The notes: generated from the letters alone by a model not told the origin. DNA of 64,000 nt from Flavobacterium acetivorans (GCF_020911885.1 NZ_CP087132.1:2604001-2668000); one strand, 5' to 3'. Numbered from the stretch's first letter, positions 33,830 to 42,829 are shown. Translations and numbers: made by a program.

Positions 33830-33910
33830 TGGGGAGAGCAGGATTCGAACCTGCGAAGTTTTCACAGCAGATTTACAGTCTGCCCTCGTTGGCCGCTTGA
33901 GTATCTCCCC
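33830..33910 (-). tRNA. tRNA-Tyr (GTA anticodon)
   Basis: The 81-nt cloverleaf has acceptor stem GGGGAGA/TCTCCCC with discriminator A, anticodon arm GCAGACTGTAAATCTGC with anticodon GTA, a long class II variable arm, and T arm GCAGGTTCGAATCCTGC. The CCA end is not encoded. An integrase gene lies downstream of its 3' end, suggesting use as an insertion site. Confidence 0.95.
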
Positions 33911-34040
33911 GAAGCCTTTGAGTACAACACTTTGTTGTTGTTAGCGGTGCAAATATAGCAACAGTTTTCGTTTCTACAAACTAATTTTGCACTTAATTTT
34001 AGTATTATTTTTAACGTATTGGTATTGAATAAAATAAAAA

Positions 34041-34063
34041 AAAATCTCCACTAGGGAGATTTT
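34041..34063 (-). terminator. Terminator of the TlpA-like gene
   Basis: AAAATCTCC/GGAGATTTT stem with flanking A-run (T-run on the minus strand), 22 bases beyond the stop codon. Confidence 0.8.
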
Positions 34064-34084
34064 AATTTTGATTGAAGAAACAGA

Positions 34085-35266
34085 CTATTTAGCCAAAAGT
34101 TCTTTGATTTTTGCTCTAAGTTCGTCGCCTCTTAAGTCTTTTGCAACTACTTTTCCGGAAGCATCCAGAATAAAAGTAGCAGGAATAGATTCAACTTGGT
34201 ATTGTTTGGCTATTGGTTCATCCCAAAACTTCAGATTAGAAACCTGATTCCAGGTTAATTTATCTTTAGCAATGGCTTCTTTCCATTTAGCGGCATCTTT
34301 GTCAAGTGAGACTCCTATAATATTTAATCCTTTTGAGTGGAATTCTTTGTAGATGGCCACTACGTTAGGATTTTCTTGACGACAAGGACCACACCAAGAC
34401 GCCCAAAAATCTACAATGGTAACTTTTCCTAAGCTCTCTTTTAGAGAAATGACTTTTCCGTCAGGATTAGGAGCAGAAAAATTAGAAGTTCATTTAGCGT
34501 CACCTACAGCTGGAGCACTAGCACCAACAGAAGGCGATTTCATTTCAGTAAGTCTAGTTTTTATAGCTTTACCTGGTTTTGAATTTTTTAAAGTTTCATC
34601 TAAGCTATTGTAGATTGCTTCTGTTTTTTTAATATCAGCGCTAGGATCATTAAGCATTCCTTGTACGATTAAAACACTGATGAATGATTTTGGATGTGTT
34701 TCAGAATAAGTAGTGTATTTCGTTTTAGAGGCAACACCTACTTCTTCTTGTATTTTTGAATAACCTTTCATCAAATTATTGATCACAGCAGTATCTTGAG
34801 TTTCCTGTGCTGTTTTCATTGCTTGCATGTTTTTATTTTGAAAATCCATTAGTTTCTTTTGAACTACCTTCATTTCTTCATTAAATTTAACATACTCGTC
34901 ATTGCTGTAAGTACCAGAAACTTTAGATTTATGAATACTGTCTTTATCTATTGCAATATTAATTTCTCCGTTTTCTAGAATAAAAGGAACTTTAGCATAA
35001 GGTGCTGTACCAGGAGCGGATTCTAATTGTAACATATGGAAAGACGGTTCAGTAACTTTTCCTTTGATTTCAAATTTACCGTTTTCAACTTTCACAGTAT
35101 CTATAGAAACTACTCCCATACCGTTAGCATCTGGTGTTTCTAAGATTATTGTTTTTCCGTTTTCAATACCGGCTGCAGTACCAGTGATTAGGAATTCATC
35201 TTTTCCAACTTTGCTACAAGAAATAAAAACAACAGTAGCTGAAAGTAATAAAACTATTTTTTTCAT
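34085..35266 (-). pseudogene. DUF4369-thioredoxin (TlpA-like) lipoprotein with in-frame TGA
   Basis: This is one continuous frame of 394 codons (393 sense positions plus the terminal stop) interrupted only by TGA at 34492-34490. Before it lie a lipoprotein signal (VVFISCSKVG) and a DUF4369 domain (about residues 20-240). After it, the same frame continues through NFSAPNPDGK to an intact thioredoxin fold with IVDFWASWCGPCRQEN and the cis-Pro region ESIPATFILD. Such proteins reduce or isomerise disulphides outside the cytoplasm. The TGA falls in the linker between domains, so it is a nonsense mutation, a sequencing error or possible readthrough. A truncated DUF4369 lipoprotein would be made otherwise. 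Confidence 0.82.
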
Positions 35267-35295
35267 TATTAATTTAGTTAATTAAGTTAAGTGTG

Positions 35296-35303
35296 CAAAA
35301 GTA
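35296..35303 (-). promoter_or_regulatory. -7 box of the DUF4369-TlpA gene
   Basis: On the minus strand TACTTTTG matches TAnnTTTG, 29 bases before the start codon. A clear -33 TTTG at the right distance is not seen. Confidence 0.45.
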
Positions 35304-35564
35304 TTTAATTTTATCAAAGTATAAATCTTTTTTGGAGCTAATTTTTTGTTATATTTTAAATTACAAAAAATATAAACGGCTTTATTCGTTCCTTATTTTT
35401 TTACACAATCAATTGATGATTTTTTTAAATTACAGGAATTTTATTTTAGTTGATATTTAGGTGTTTATTTATTCTCGGGCATACAAAACGGGCTATAATT
35501 TGATTTATAGCAGATGACTTTTATTAGTAGATAAGAAATACAAATAAGTAGTGCAGTAACGACC

Positions 35565-35804
35565 TTAATTTTTAGTCAGATTGTGTTTTAGTTCACAATC
35601 CTGTATGCTAGACTCCGCATGTTCTAACTCGTTCTGGGTAATTTTAATTTCTAGATTTATTGTTCTTAAATCCTTATGTAAGGAAGCGCTAATAGGATTT
35701 GTTTCTAATTTAAAATCGATTTCAGCTTTTTGCGCTAATAATAGATCTAGCGTTTCTTTTGCTTTTTTGTATTGCGATTTATATAAGCGACAAGGGTCAT
35801 CCAT
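35565..35804 (-). CDS. Small coiled-coil protein
   Basis: This 79-residue, highly charged protein is predicted mostly helical with heptad-like leucines (ETLDLLLAQKAEIDFKL), plus two Cys residues, one near each end. No family is recognised. The upstream 300 bases (35267-35564 lies downstream) hold only AT-rich sequence. Codon use looks like that of its neighbours, which supports a real gene. Confidence 0.55.
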   Translation of the reverse strand: MDDPCRLYKSQYKKAKETLDLLLAQKAEIDFKLETNPISASLHKDLRTINLEIKITQNELEHAESSIQDCELKHNLTKN

Positions 35805-35916
35805 TATAAAATAGTTTAGGTTTGTTTTGATATGCTGTTAAAAGTACTAAAAGTAAGTTAAATTCACAATCGTTTTCGCTTGTTTTTAAATCTGAAATAA
35901 GGAAATATTTTGGTAT

Positions 35917-35950
35917 AAAAAAAGCACCCTCGAGATGAGGATGCTTTTTT
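35917..35950 (-). terminator. Terminator of the J-domain/KTSC gene
   Basis: GCACCCTC/GAGGATGC stem flanked by A and T runs, 20 bases beyond the stop codon on the minus strand. The flanking runs allow use on both strands. Confidence 0.8.
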
Positions 35951-35969
35951 AAAGTTATTCTGTTTAAAT

Positions 35970-36410
35970 CTAATCTTGGTTAATTGTTTTTCTCCAAGTA
36001 AAAGAGTTAAGGATGTGTCTTTTTGCAAATCTTCCAGGAGAATCAGCATTTACCATTTTTACATAAGTTGCTTTAGGCACACTAATGTATTCATAAACAC
36101 TTCCGTTAGAAAAGTTGATTATTAATCGACCTTCAACAAATTTGTAATCTGTGATTGTTGATGTAGAAATCGTTTCTGTATATTCTGGTAAGTTTTGTTT
36201 GATTGTTTCCGGATTGATACTCACCAAAAAATGATAAGCTTCAATAATTTTTTTACTGTTTTCTTCGGCAGCTTTTAAACCAGCTTCATCTCCTTGAAAT
36301 TTATCAGGATGCGCTTCTTTCATCGCATTACGGTAGATGGTTTTTAAATCTTTTAACTCTGCAGTTTTGTCTACGTTTAGCAGCTTGCGGTATTCAACTA
36401 TTTTTTTCAT
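35970..36410 (-). CDS. J-domain and KTSC-domain protein
   Basis: This 146-residue protein has an N-terminal DnaJ-like J domain (about residues 5-65) with the HPD tripeptide in KEAHPDKFQG, fused to a C-terminal KTSC domain (about 80-140; VEGRLIINFSNGSVYEYISVP, SPGRFAKRHI). The J domain suggests stimulation of a DnaK ATPase, and KTSC has an unknown role, often linked to nucleic-acid proteins. This fusion recurs in Flavobacteriia. Its start is supported by the upstream -7 box. Confidence 0.82.
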   Translation of the reverse strand: MKKIVEYRKLLNVDKTAELKDLKTIYRNAMKEAHPDKFQGDEAGLKAAEENSKKIIEAYHFLVSINPETIKQNLPEYTETISTSTITDYKFVEGRLIINFSNGSVYEYISVPKATYVKMVNADSPGRFAKRHILNSFTWRKTINQD

Positions 36411-36479
36411 AAATATGGTAACTACTTGTCTTTTAATATGGAATTATTATGCTATAATTCCAAAATCAACAATTTTTTG

Positions 36480-36487
36480 CAAAGGTA
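36480..36487 (-). promoter_or_regulatory. -7 box of the J-domain/KTSC gene
   Basis: The minus strand reads TACCTTTG (TAnnTTTG), 70 bases upstream of the start codon, leaving a moderate leader. Confidence 0.5.
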
Positions 36488-36573
36488 CACTTTTTTTTAA
36501 GTTTTTACTTTATAGTAAAAAATAAATAAAAAAATGAGCTTTTATTTATTTTAATTGATTTTTGAATATCAAA

Positions 36574-36822
36574 TTATTGTTGTGGTTTATTGTTTGCTTT
36601 ATCAAAGTTTTTTGACTTTTTAGGGTACTTATTGTAACTGATGTCACTTGGATTTTCAATAATTGATTTTATAGTAATCCAATCACCAACAGCGTGCTTA
36701 GCCATAACCATTTTATAATCTAAAAGATATTCACCACAAAAAAAATTGTTGTTTTCATCCTTTTCAATGATTCCTGTAAAAACTCCTTTTTGAAGCATTT
36801 TTTCTTCGGCACCTTTAGTCAT
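36574..36822 (-). CDS. Hypothetical small protein
   Basis: This 82-residue protein has a beta-rich centre (GVFTGIIEKDENNNFFCGEYLLDY) and a lysine- and asparagine-rich tail. No family is recognised. A minus-strand TAACTTTG at 36853-36860 could be its -7 box. It is divergent from the gene at 36912. Confidence 0.6.
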   Translation of the reverse strand: MTKGAEEKMLQKGVFTGIIEKDENNNFFCGEYLLDYKMVMAKHAVGDWITIKSIIENPSDISYNKYPKKSKNFDKANNKPQQ

Positions 36823-36876
36823 AATCTTTTCTTTTTAATATTTTGAATTGGCAAAGTTAATCAATTATAACTTGTG

Positions 36877-36908
36877 TTTTCATGTTCTGCGCTTTCTGGT
36901 TATATTTG
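36877..36908 (+). promoter_or_regulatory. Promoter giving a probably leaderless transcript
   Basis: TTTT at 36877-36880 and TATATTTG at 36901-36908 are 20 bases apart. The ATG at 36912 lies only 3 bases after the -7 box, at about the expected transcription start. Confidence 0.5.
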
Positions 36909-36911
36909 CCC

Positions 36912-37469
36912 ATGGAAAAAATTTTTCGACCTAGCCCTAATTCGTTTAAAAACACATTTTGTGTTTTTAATGAAATATTTTTGGATTCTATCGAAGGACT
37001 ACAGCCTCAGTTTCAAAGCAAAGCGGGAAGTTCATACTATTATACCGAAACGGGGATGTATAGATTATCCAATCATTGGGGAAGATTAGCCAATAGTAAA
37101 TGGCGTTTAGAGCCGATGGAGCCCGAGTCGACTTCTAAAACTAAGTTGGGTTATGCTACATGGGATAGTTTTTATCCTGACAATGCCTTAGATGAATTGT
37201 ATTATTTAGAGGCTGATTACACGAAGAAAACCGTGAATTATCAGCATAGAAATAATCCAAACTATGACGGTAAAGCGATTCTTAGAACGAGTTTTGAAAC
37301 AACTAAGAAAATCAAGCAAATTCGCAATCTTTTTAATCTGGATTCATGGGCGAAATATTTCGAATACGAGGATTTAGATATTTTAAGAAAAGAAATCATT
37401 GATGAATTGATCTTTAGTACTAAAACTTTGGAGGAAATAAAAAGGAAAATAGCATTGGAAAATCAGTAA
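36912..37469 (+). CDS. Conserved hypothetical protein
   Basis: This protein has 185 residues from the ATG at 36912 (MEKIFRPSPNSF). An earlier ATG at 36882 would place the start inside the promoter. It contains AGSSYYYTETGMYRLSNHWG and a Trp-rich stretch, with no signal peptide or membrane segment. I recall similar unnamed proteins in Flavobacteriaceae but no function. It converges on the response-regulator gene, with a shared terminator. Confidence 0.75.
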   Translation: MEKIFRPSPNSFKNTFCVFNEIFLDSIEGLQPQFQSKAGSSYYYTETGMYRLSNHWGRLANSKWRLEPMEPESTSKTKLGYATWDSFYPDNALDELYYLEADYTKKTVNYQHRNNPNYDGKAILRTSFETTKKIKQIRNLFNLDSWAKYFEYEDLDILRKEIIDELIFSTKTLEEIKRKIALENQ

Positions 37470-37500
37470 GAAAAGAATCTTTTTCGACACTATTTATAAT

Positions 37501-37534
37501 CGAATGATTAAAAGAAAACTCTTTTAATCATTCG
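37501..37534. terminator. Bidirectional terminator between convergent genes
   Basis: CGAATGATTAAAAG and its complement form a 14-base stem with a short loop. The right arm overlaps the last codons of the response regulator. Confidence 0.75.
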
Positions 37535-37916
37535 AAGCAATAAGTACCAAGTCATCTATTGATAGCGGTTTTGACAGATAGCCTAAAATATCGGGATGGT
37601 TTTTTGCCATGGTTTTATCTTCTTGCGCTATGGAAGAGCTTACTATGTAAATAAGAATTTGTTTGTTAATTAAAGGTTTAATAGTAGTCATTTTCTCCAT
37701 AAATTCCCAGCCATCCATAATGGGCATATTAATGTCTAACAGAATTAAATCCGGAAGCGATTCAGTATTTTTGATTTGGCCATTTAAGGCATCGATAGCT
37801 GTTTTTCCATTTTTGAAAGATTCTGCCTCAGAAAACATTTCAGATTTTTGAATTACTTTATTTGCGATGATTTGGTATATAGGGTCATCATCAATTACCC
37901 ATACTTTCTTTTTCAT
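37524..37916 (-). CDS. Single-domain response regulator
   Basis: This 130-residue REC domain has no output domain: acidic pocket VWVIDDDP, phosphoacceptor Asp in LILLDINMPIMDGWEF, Ser/Thr in IYIVSSS and Lys in YLSKPLS. It overlaps the upstream histidine-kinase gene by 4 bases, so the kinase is its probable partner. It may act by protein contact, like other REC-only regulators of this phylum. Confidence 0.93.
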   Translation of the reverse strand: MKKKVWVIDDDPIYQIIANKVIQKSEMFSEAESFKNGKTAIDALNGQIKNTESLPDLILLDINMPIMDGWEFMEKMTTIKPLINKQILIYIVSSSIAQEDKTMAKNHPDILGYLSKPLSIDDLVLIASND

Positions 37917-40756
37917 TGAATACAGATTTTAAATGTTGTTCCTACGTTAGGTTCGCTTTCTACGCTTATTTTGCCTCCCATAGCGTCAATTTGGTTTTTT
38001 GTTATAAATAATCCAATTCCTTTTGAATGAGGGTTGTTACTGAATGTTTTGTACATTCCAAAAATCTTATCACCATTTTTGACTAAATCTATTCCTATCC
38101 CATTATCAGAGATTTTTAATATTTTTTTATTGTTTTCTTCGGAACAAGAAATAGACACGGTAGGATTTCTTTCTATTGCACTATAGCGAATGGCATTTGA
38201 AATAAGATTGAATAAAATACTTTCCAGATAGGCTGGATTATAATTCACTTCAATGGCATCCCCAACGGTACAAATAATTTTCACATTTTTCACCTTAATT
38301 TGATCCGAAAGAACAGTTAAAGCATTATTAATGTATTGTTTAAGGTTTAGCTTTTCAGTAATTAAGTTGGTGTTTTTCCGAATATCAACAATTTCATTTA
38401 AATTAGTTATGGTTTCATTAAGCAAATTTGAAACTGATTTTAATAGTTGCACCATTTCTTTGGTTTCTTGCTCGGATTCAGAGGTTTCTATTAAATTAAT
38501 GATAGATGAAATATTGCTGGTATGTGATCTTAAATTATGAGAAACAATATGTGAGAAATTCAATAAGCGTTTGTTTTGTTCGTTGACCAAATGGAAGGAA
38601 TTGTTCAAATCTTTTTCTATTTCTTTAGTCTTACTAATGTCAATCATAATACCACGCATACTCGCTGCCTGATTGTTTTCATATACAATACTCACAATAT
38701 CTCTTAGCCAGACTATAGTACCGTTTTTGGCCACCATTCGATATTCAAAATCATGGTCTAAATTTTCGCTAACTTTTTCGGAACAGTATTTTAGCACGGC
38801 TTTACGATCATCAGCATAGATGTGATCCTGCCAAAAAGTAGGACTGGCTAACCACTCTTCAGCCGTATATCCTAAGATATGCTCTACTTTCTTACTGATG
38901 AAATTAAAATGTAAGGTTTGAATATCACATTCCCAAACGATTCCGTCTATAGTGTTAATAAGGGATTCAATTTTTTGTTGTGAATTTAAAATTAGCTTTT
39001 CGTCTTTTTTTCGGTCAGTAATATCCTCTGTAGATATGATGACTCTTTCCAGTGTTTCTTCATAGCCTTGAACCACGCTATAAATGAGATTGATGTCTCT
39101 TATTTCTCCTTTCGGGTTTTTTATGTGGGCATCCATTTTTAAATAATTTTGCCCTTTACAAATGGCTATCAGATGTTTTGTAAAAGAAGGAATGGATTCT
39201 TTCTCAAAAATAATATTGCTGTTGTTAAGAATTTCCTCTTTGGTTCTTGGAGCGTATTGAATAAGACATTGCTTATTGACATCAATAACTTTTACCAATG
39301 AGAAACATTTGAATAGTAAATCAGGATTTGTTTTTAGATAAAGGCTAACCTTTTCGGGATTTTCATTGATTAGATTTAGAGATTCTAGGTGTTTTTTTAC
39401 AGCTGAATAGTCTTGCTCCCAAAGCGCTACAGGAGAGTTGTTGAACAGACTTTTGAATCGCAATTCACTTTTTTGAATTAAATCCTCATTCTCTTTTCTT
39501 AAAGTAATGTCCTCAACTATGGAAATATGAGTTGTGATTTTTTGATTTGGTTCCCAAAAAGGAGAGATTGATAGATTTCCCCAAAAAACACCTCCCGATT
39601 TAGTTAAGTATCTTTTTTCGATAGAATATTCTCTTATTTTTCCTTCTTTGAGCTTTTCCATGTAAGACAAGCTGATCTCTAAATCTTCGGGATGGGTTAC
39701 CGATTGAAAATTTTTGTTTTTCATTTCCGAAGGAGTGTAACCCAGCATTTCACAATATTTATTATTAATCTTGATGAAATTACCAGTGCGTGAATCCATT
39801 TGAGCAATTCCTACGGAAGCTTGATCAAAAATAGTTTTGAATTTTATTTCACTTTCCTCAAGATTTGAAGCCTGCTCATTAACTAATTGTTGTAATTCGG
39901 CTGGTTTTTTTAATAATAGAGTTATTGAAAAACCAAATAAAGCGGCCAAAATAAAGCCTAACGTAGCGGGAAGTAAAAGCGGAATAAAAAAGCTATTAGG
40001 GTTTTTAGCAATCAAATATAGTTTCCAGTCCCCATCAGGGATTGTATTGGTTACATAATAAGTTTCGGATAAATCCCCTCCGTAGGGCAAGAAAAAAACT
40101 TCTTTTTGTGTCAGTGGATTTTTCTTCGAGATTTGGAAAAAATATTTTGATTTGTTAATCGAGTTAATTCCAGATATTTTTAATAAGGTATCTAGTTTAA
40201 TAATTACGGCCGAAAATCCCCAAAATTTATTTTTGATATAAACGGGGAATCTACCTACAATCCCTAAACCTCCTTGTTGTAATTTAATTGGCCCTGCAAA
40301 ATACATTTTCTTATTTGTAATGGATTTTAAGGCTTCTTTTTGATGCTCTTTCGATTTTAAAATATCTAAATTTAAAGCAGCTTGATTTTCTTTGAAAGGA
40401 TAAACATATCGAATGACACCATTGGGAACTAATTCTACTGCATCAATACTATTATTAGATTCCAATAGTTTTTTACTAATAGATTCAAAGTCCTCAGGGA
40501 TTCCTTCATTATTGAGCGTAAGTGCTAGCGTAAGAGTAGAGGTATAACAGTTTTTAAGGGATTGGTCAATATTTTGATTAATGGCTTTTAATGAGTTATC
40601 CATTTCCAAGTGTTCATTTTTTTTTGCAATTTGATATTGTTGCGAAACGATATAAAAAACAATAATACTCAGGAAAAGAGATATGAAAAAGCCAATACTT
40701 TTTGGTTTTTTTAAAAGCCAATTGATGAATTGGGACCACTTTTTTTCAGAATCCAT
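37913..40756 (-). CDS. CHASE-PAS sensor histidine kinase
   Basis: The protein has about 947 residues from the ATG at 40756; a start at 40783 adds 9 residues. Order: membrane helix (about 20-42), extracytoplasmic CHASE-type sensor (about 70-255, GVIRYVYPFKENQAALNLDI), second helix (about 268-290), then PAS domains at about 305-430, 440-590 and 600-730. A His-kinase dimerisation region (FSHIVSHNLRSHTSNI) and a HATPase follow (NLISNAIRYSA, DNGIGIDL, GIGLFITKNQ). The CHASE ligand cannot be told from sequence. It is coupled to the REC gene at 37524. Confidence 0.9.
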   Translation of the reverse strand: MDSEKKWSQFINWLLKKPKSIGFFISLFLSIIVFYIVSQQYQIAKKNEHLEMDNSLKAINQNIDQSLKNCYTSTLTLALTLNNEGIPEDFESISKKLLESNNSIDAVELVPNGVIRYVYPFKENQAALNLDILKSKEHQKEALKSITNKKMYFAGPIKLQQGGLGIVGRFPVYIKNKFWGFSAVIIKLDTLLKISGINSINKSKYFFQISKKNPLTQKEVFFLPYGGDLSETYYVTNTIPDGDWKLYLIAKNPNSFFIPLLLPATLGFILAALFGFSITLLLKKPAELQQLVNEQASNLEESEIKFKTIFDQASVGIAQMDSRTGNFIKINNKYCEMLGYTPSEMKNKNFQSVTHPEDLEISLSYMEKLKEGKIREYSIEKRYLTKSGGVFWGNLSISPFWEPNQKITTHISIVEDITLRKENEDLIQKSELRFKSLFNNSPVALWEQDYSAVKKHLESLNLINENPEKVSLYLKTNPDLLFKCFSLVKVIDVNKQCLIQYAPRTKEEILNNSNIIFEKESIPSFTKHLIAICKGQNYLKMDAHIKNPKGEIRDINLIYSVVQGYEETLERVIISTEDITDRKKDEKLILNSQQKIESLINTIDGIVWECDIQTLHFNFISKKVEHILGYTAEEWLASPTFWQDHIYADDRKAVLKYCSEKVSENLDHDFEYRMVAKNGTIVWLRDIVSIVYENNQAASMRGIMIDISKTKEIEKDLNNSFHLVNEQNKRLLNFSHIVSHNLRSHTSNISSIINLIETSESEQETKEMVQLLKSVSNLLNETITNLNEIVDIRKNTNLITEKLNLKQYINNALTVLSDQIKVKNVKIICTVGDAIEVNYNPAYLESILFNLISNAIRYSAIERNPTVSISCSEENNKKILKISDNGIGIDLVKNGDKIFGMYKTFSNNPHSKGIGLFITKNQIDAMGGKISVESEPNVGTTFKICIQ

Positions 40757-41035
40757 TTTTATTATTAGGTAGGTTTTGGGCAAACTTTTTATAAAGCGAT
40801 AAATATATATAAAAAAGTTTAGTAAGCATAAAAAAAGGGACTTTCTGTCTAAAATAAGTGTTAATTTTATAATAATTAAAAATTAAAAAGGGATTTAGCT
40901 TACAAGTTAAAAAGCTAAACTTTGATGAAAGAAAAGCAATCGGGTTTGAATTAAAAAACCGAACTTTGCAGTTGACTAAACTTTGTTGTTCAGAAGGAGA
41001 AAATCAGGTCTTAGTATCATAAAACATCAAAAAAA

Positions 41036-41188
41036 ATGAGTAGAAATAACGAAAGAAATATCAAAAAGCATAACGACAAATTGCACAAAGCCCAGGACAA
41101 AGCAAAACAAGCTCAAATGCTTCGTAAGGAAAAACTAAAGCAGATTGTAAAGAAATTTAATGATACTAAATCTTCAGAAGAAATTTAA
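41036..41188 (+). CDS. Short lysine-rich conserved-looking protein
   Basis: This 50-residue frame starts at ATG 41036, is very rich in Lys, Gln and Asn, and is predicted to be one long helix. It is too short for most gene callers. It precedes a 76-residue acidic gene by 12 bases, and the two look co-transcribed. The opposite charge of the two products (basic, then acidic) is suggestive of a pair. No family is recognised. Confidence 0.55.
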   Translation: MSRNNERNIKKHNDKLHKAQDKAKQAQMLRKEKLKQIVKKFNDTKSSEEI

Positions 41189-41200
41189 ATTATAAAGGAA

Positions 41201-41431
41201 ATGGAAGACCATAAATTGAATGCATTAAAAGCGAATGTTCAGGAAATCATAGATTTAATAGCTAATAAAAATGCTACGGAAGCTAATAATAAATTGGTAG
41301 AAGTCAGCGAAGAATTAGATGATTTACTTGATTTTTCTGAAGATGATGAAGATTTAATTGAAATTAGTAAATACCAAGTTTTATTGAATCAATTGCATCA
41401 GAAAATTATAGCACTTAATGGACATCTATAA
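41201..41431 (+). CDS. Small acidic helical protein
   Basis: This 76-residue protein has an acidic centre (EELDDLLDFSEDDEDLIEI) and heptad-like leucines at both ends. No signal peptide or family is recognised. It lies 12 bases after the basic 50-residue frame and 12 bases before the YchJ gene, in one likely operon. Confidence 0.65.
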   Translation: MEDHKLNALKANVQEIIDLIANKNATEANNKLVEVSEELDDLLDFSEDDEDLIEISKYQVLLNQLHQKIIALNGHL

Positions 41432-41443
41432 CTGTTTTATAAA

Positions 41444-41818
41444 ATGATTAAATGTTATTGTGGTTCACAACTCGAATTTGAAAATTGTTGTAAACCCTAT
41501 ATTTCTGGAACAAAACAAGCACCTACAGCAGAGGCTTTGATGCGTTCGCGTTATTCTGCTTTTGCTACCCATAACGCAGATTATTTGGTTGCAACAACCC
41601 ATTTTTCAACCCGAAAACACCATAAAAAAGAGGATATTCTAGAATGGGCAACAAGTAATCAATGGATTAAATTGTTAGTTTTGAATTCCTCAATAAATTC
41701 AGTCACATTCAAGGCTTTTTATATCAATAACCAACTCCAGTCTGAGATTCATCATGAGCATTCTATTTTTAAACTTGAAAATGGAAACTGGTATTATGTT
41801 GACGGTACTTTTTTCTAA
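41444..41818 (+). CDS. YchJ-family SEC-C motif protein
   Basis: This 124-residue protein carries an N-terminal SEC-C zinc motif (CYCGSQLEFENCCKPYI) followed by a YchJ-type NTF2-like domain (EALMRSRYSAFATHNADYLVATTH). The family is widespread. Its SEC-C part resembles the SecB-binding tail of SecA, but the role of YchJ is not established. Length matches the family. Confidence 0.9.
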   Translation: MIKCYCGSQLEFENCCKPYISGTKQAPTAEALMRSRYSAFATHNADYLVATTHFSTRKHHKKEDILEWATSNQWIKLLVLNSSINSVTFKAFYINNQLQSEIHHEHSIFKLENGNWYYVDGTFF

Positions 41819-41975
41819 AAGTTATACTATAAATTATTAAAATTACCAAACTAGAGTTCTAGCTATTTTGGACACAGCTTTATTTTGGTTAAAATAGTAT
41901 TGCTTGTTCGTTAGATAAGTGCTAATTTATACTACCTTACAACGTTGGCTGTCTATACAGCCAATTTAAAAAGCC

Positions 41976-42569
41976 ATGAAAAATAACTTTGAAGCACTTA
42001 TTGCTTCATATATTGAAAATAAAGTAGGGATTTCTGAAAATTTTTTAAGCGATGATTTAGCTAACAATTTGAAACAAAATTTACTTGCTTTGCAGCAAAA
42101 AAGTTTGTTGATCGAAGCAGGAACAGGAAATTCAGAACTTATTTCTTATGATAGTGCCGTGAGAAGTGATTCAATTTATTGGTTAGACAAGAAAAACAAC
42201 AATTCGTTTGAGAATGATTTTTTTAAGCAAATAGAGGATTTTATAATCTATTTAAATCAAAGTTGCTATACCGGAATAACGGGCTATGAGTTTCATTATT
42301 CCTTATACGAAAAAGGAGATTTTTACCTAAAACACTTAGATCAGTTTAAAAATAATCCGAGCAGAAAATATTCCATGATCAGTTATTTGAACAGCAATTG
42401 GCAAAGCAGTGACGGAGGAGAACTATTGATACATCAAGCTAATAACAATCAAAAAATAACACCAACTCAAGGAAAAACTGTTTTTTTCAAAAGTGACGAA
42501 TTAGTACATGAAGTTTTGGTAACACATAATACCAGAATGAGTATCACAGGATGGTTAAAATGCGATTAA
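41976..42569 (+). CDS. 2-oxoglutarate/Fe(II)-dependent oxygenase (prolyl-hydroxylase-like)
   Basis: This 197-residue protein has a P4Hc-type jelly roll: the iron ligands are His and Asp in FYLKHLDQF and His in ELVHEVLVT, with the 2-oxoglutarate-binding Arg in NTRMSITGWL. YLNSNWQSSDGGELLIH is typical of bacterial prolyl hydroxylases. The substrate is unknown; ribosomal or translation-factor prolines are possible. It stands alone, 157 bases after the YchJ gene. Confidence 0.85.
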   Translation: MKNNFEALIASYIENKVGISENFLSDDLANNLKQNLLALQQKSLLIEAGTGNSELISYDSAVRSDSIYWLDKKNNNSFENDFFKQIEDFIIYLNQSCYTGITGYEFHYSLYEKGDFYLKHLDQFKNNPSRKYSMISYLNSNWQSSDGGELLIHQANNNQKITPTQGKTVFFKSDELVHEVLVTHNTRMSITGWLKCD

Positions 42570-42593
42570 GGATTAAAACCGATTAGAAAAAAA

Positions 42594-42797
42594 TCAATTA
42601 TTTCTTCTGATTTCCTTTACTATTTTTTGTGTTCTTCGGTCGGCATACATTCTATTTAAAGCGGTAAATGCCCAAATGCAAGCTGGAATCCATCCAATAA
42701 TTGTGATTTGTAAAAACAAGCAAATAATTCCAGACAGAATTTTTCCTTGTAATATTAAAGATAACCAAGGTAAAAAAAAGGCAATAACATATCTCAT
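42594..42797 (-). CDS. YqaE/Pmp3-family small membrane protein
   Basis: This 67-residue protein has two membrane helices (FFLPWLSLILQGKILSGIICLFLQITIIGW split by a short loop) and the PACIWAF segment usual in Pmp3/YqaE proteins. The basic C-terminal tail is longer than in some members. These proteins affect membrane potential in yeast; their bacterial role is unclear. Confidence 0.85.
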   Translation of the reverse strand: MRYVIAFFLPWLSLILQGKILSGIICLFLQITIIGWIPACIWAFTALNRMYADRRTQKIVKEIRRNN

Positions 42798-42829
42798 GTT
42801 TTTAGTTTCGGTTTTTGGCAGAGAATTTT

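Noticed and set aside
33720..33944. Plus-strand frames across the tRNA-Tyr terminator and tRNA
   Set aside because: They overlap a well-formed tRNA and its terminator and show no protein signature.
34490..34492. Selenocysteine at the in-frame TGA
   Set aside because: The codon is in the inter-domain linker, not at a redox-active position, and no SECIS-like hairpin was recognised after it.
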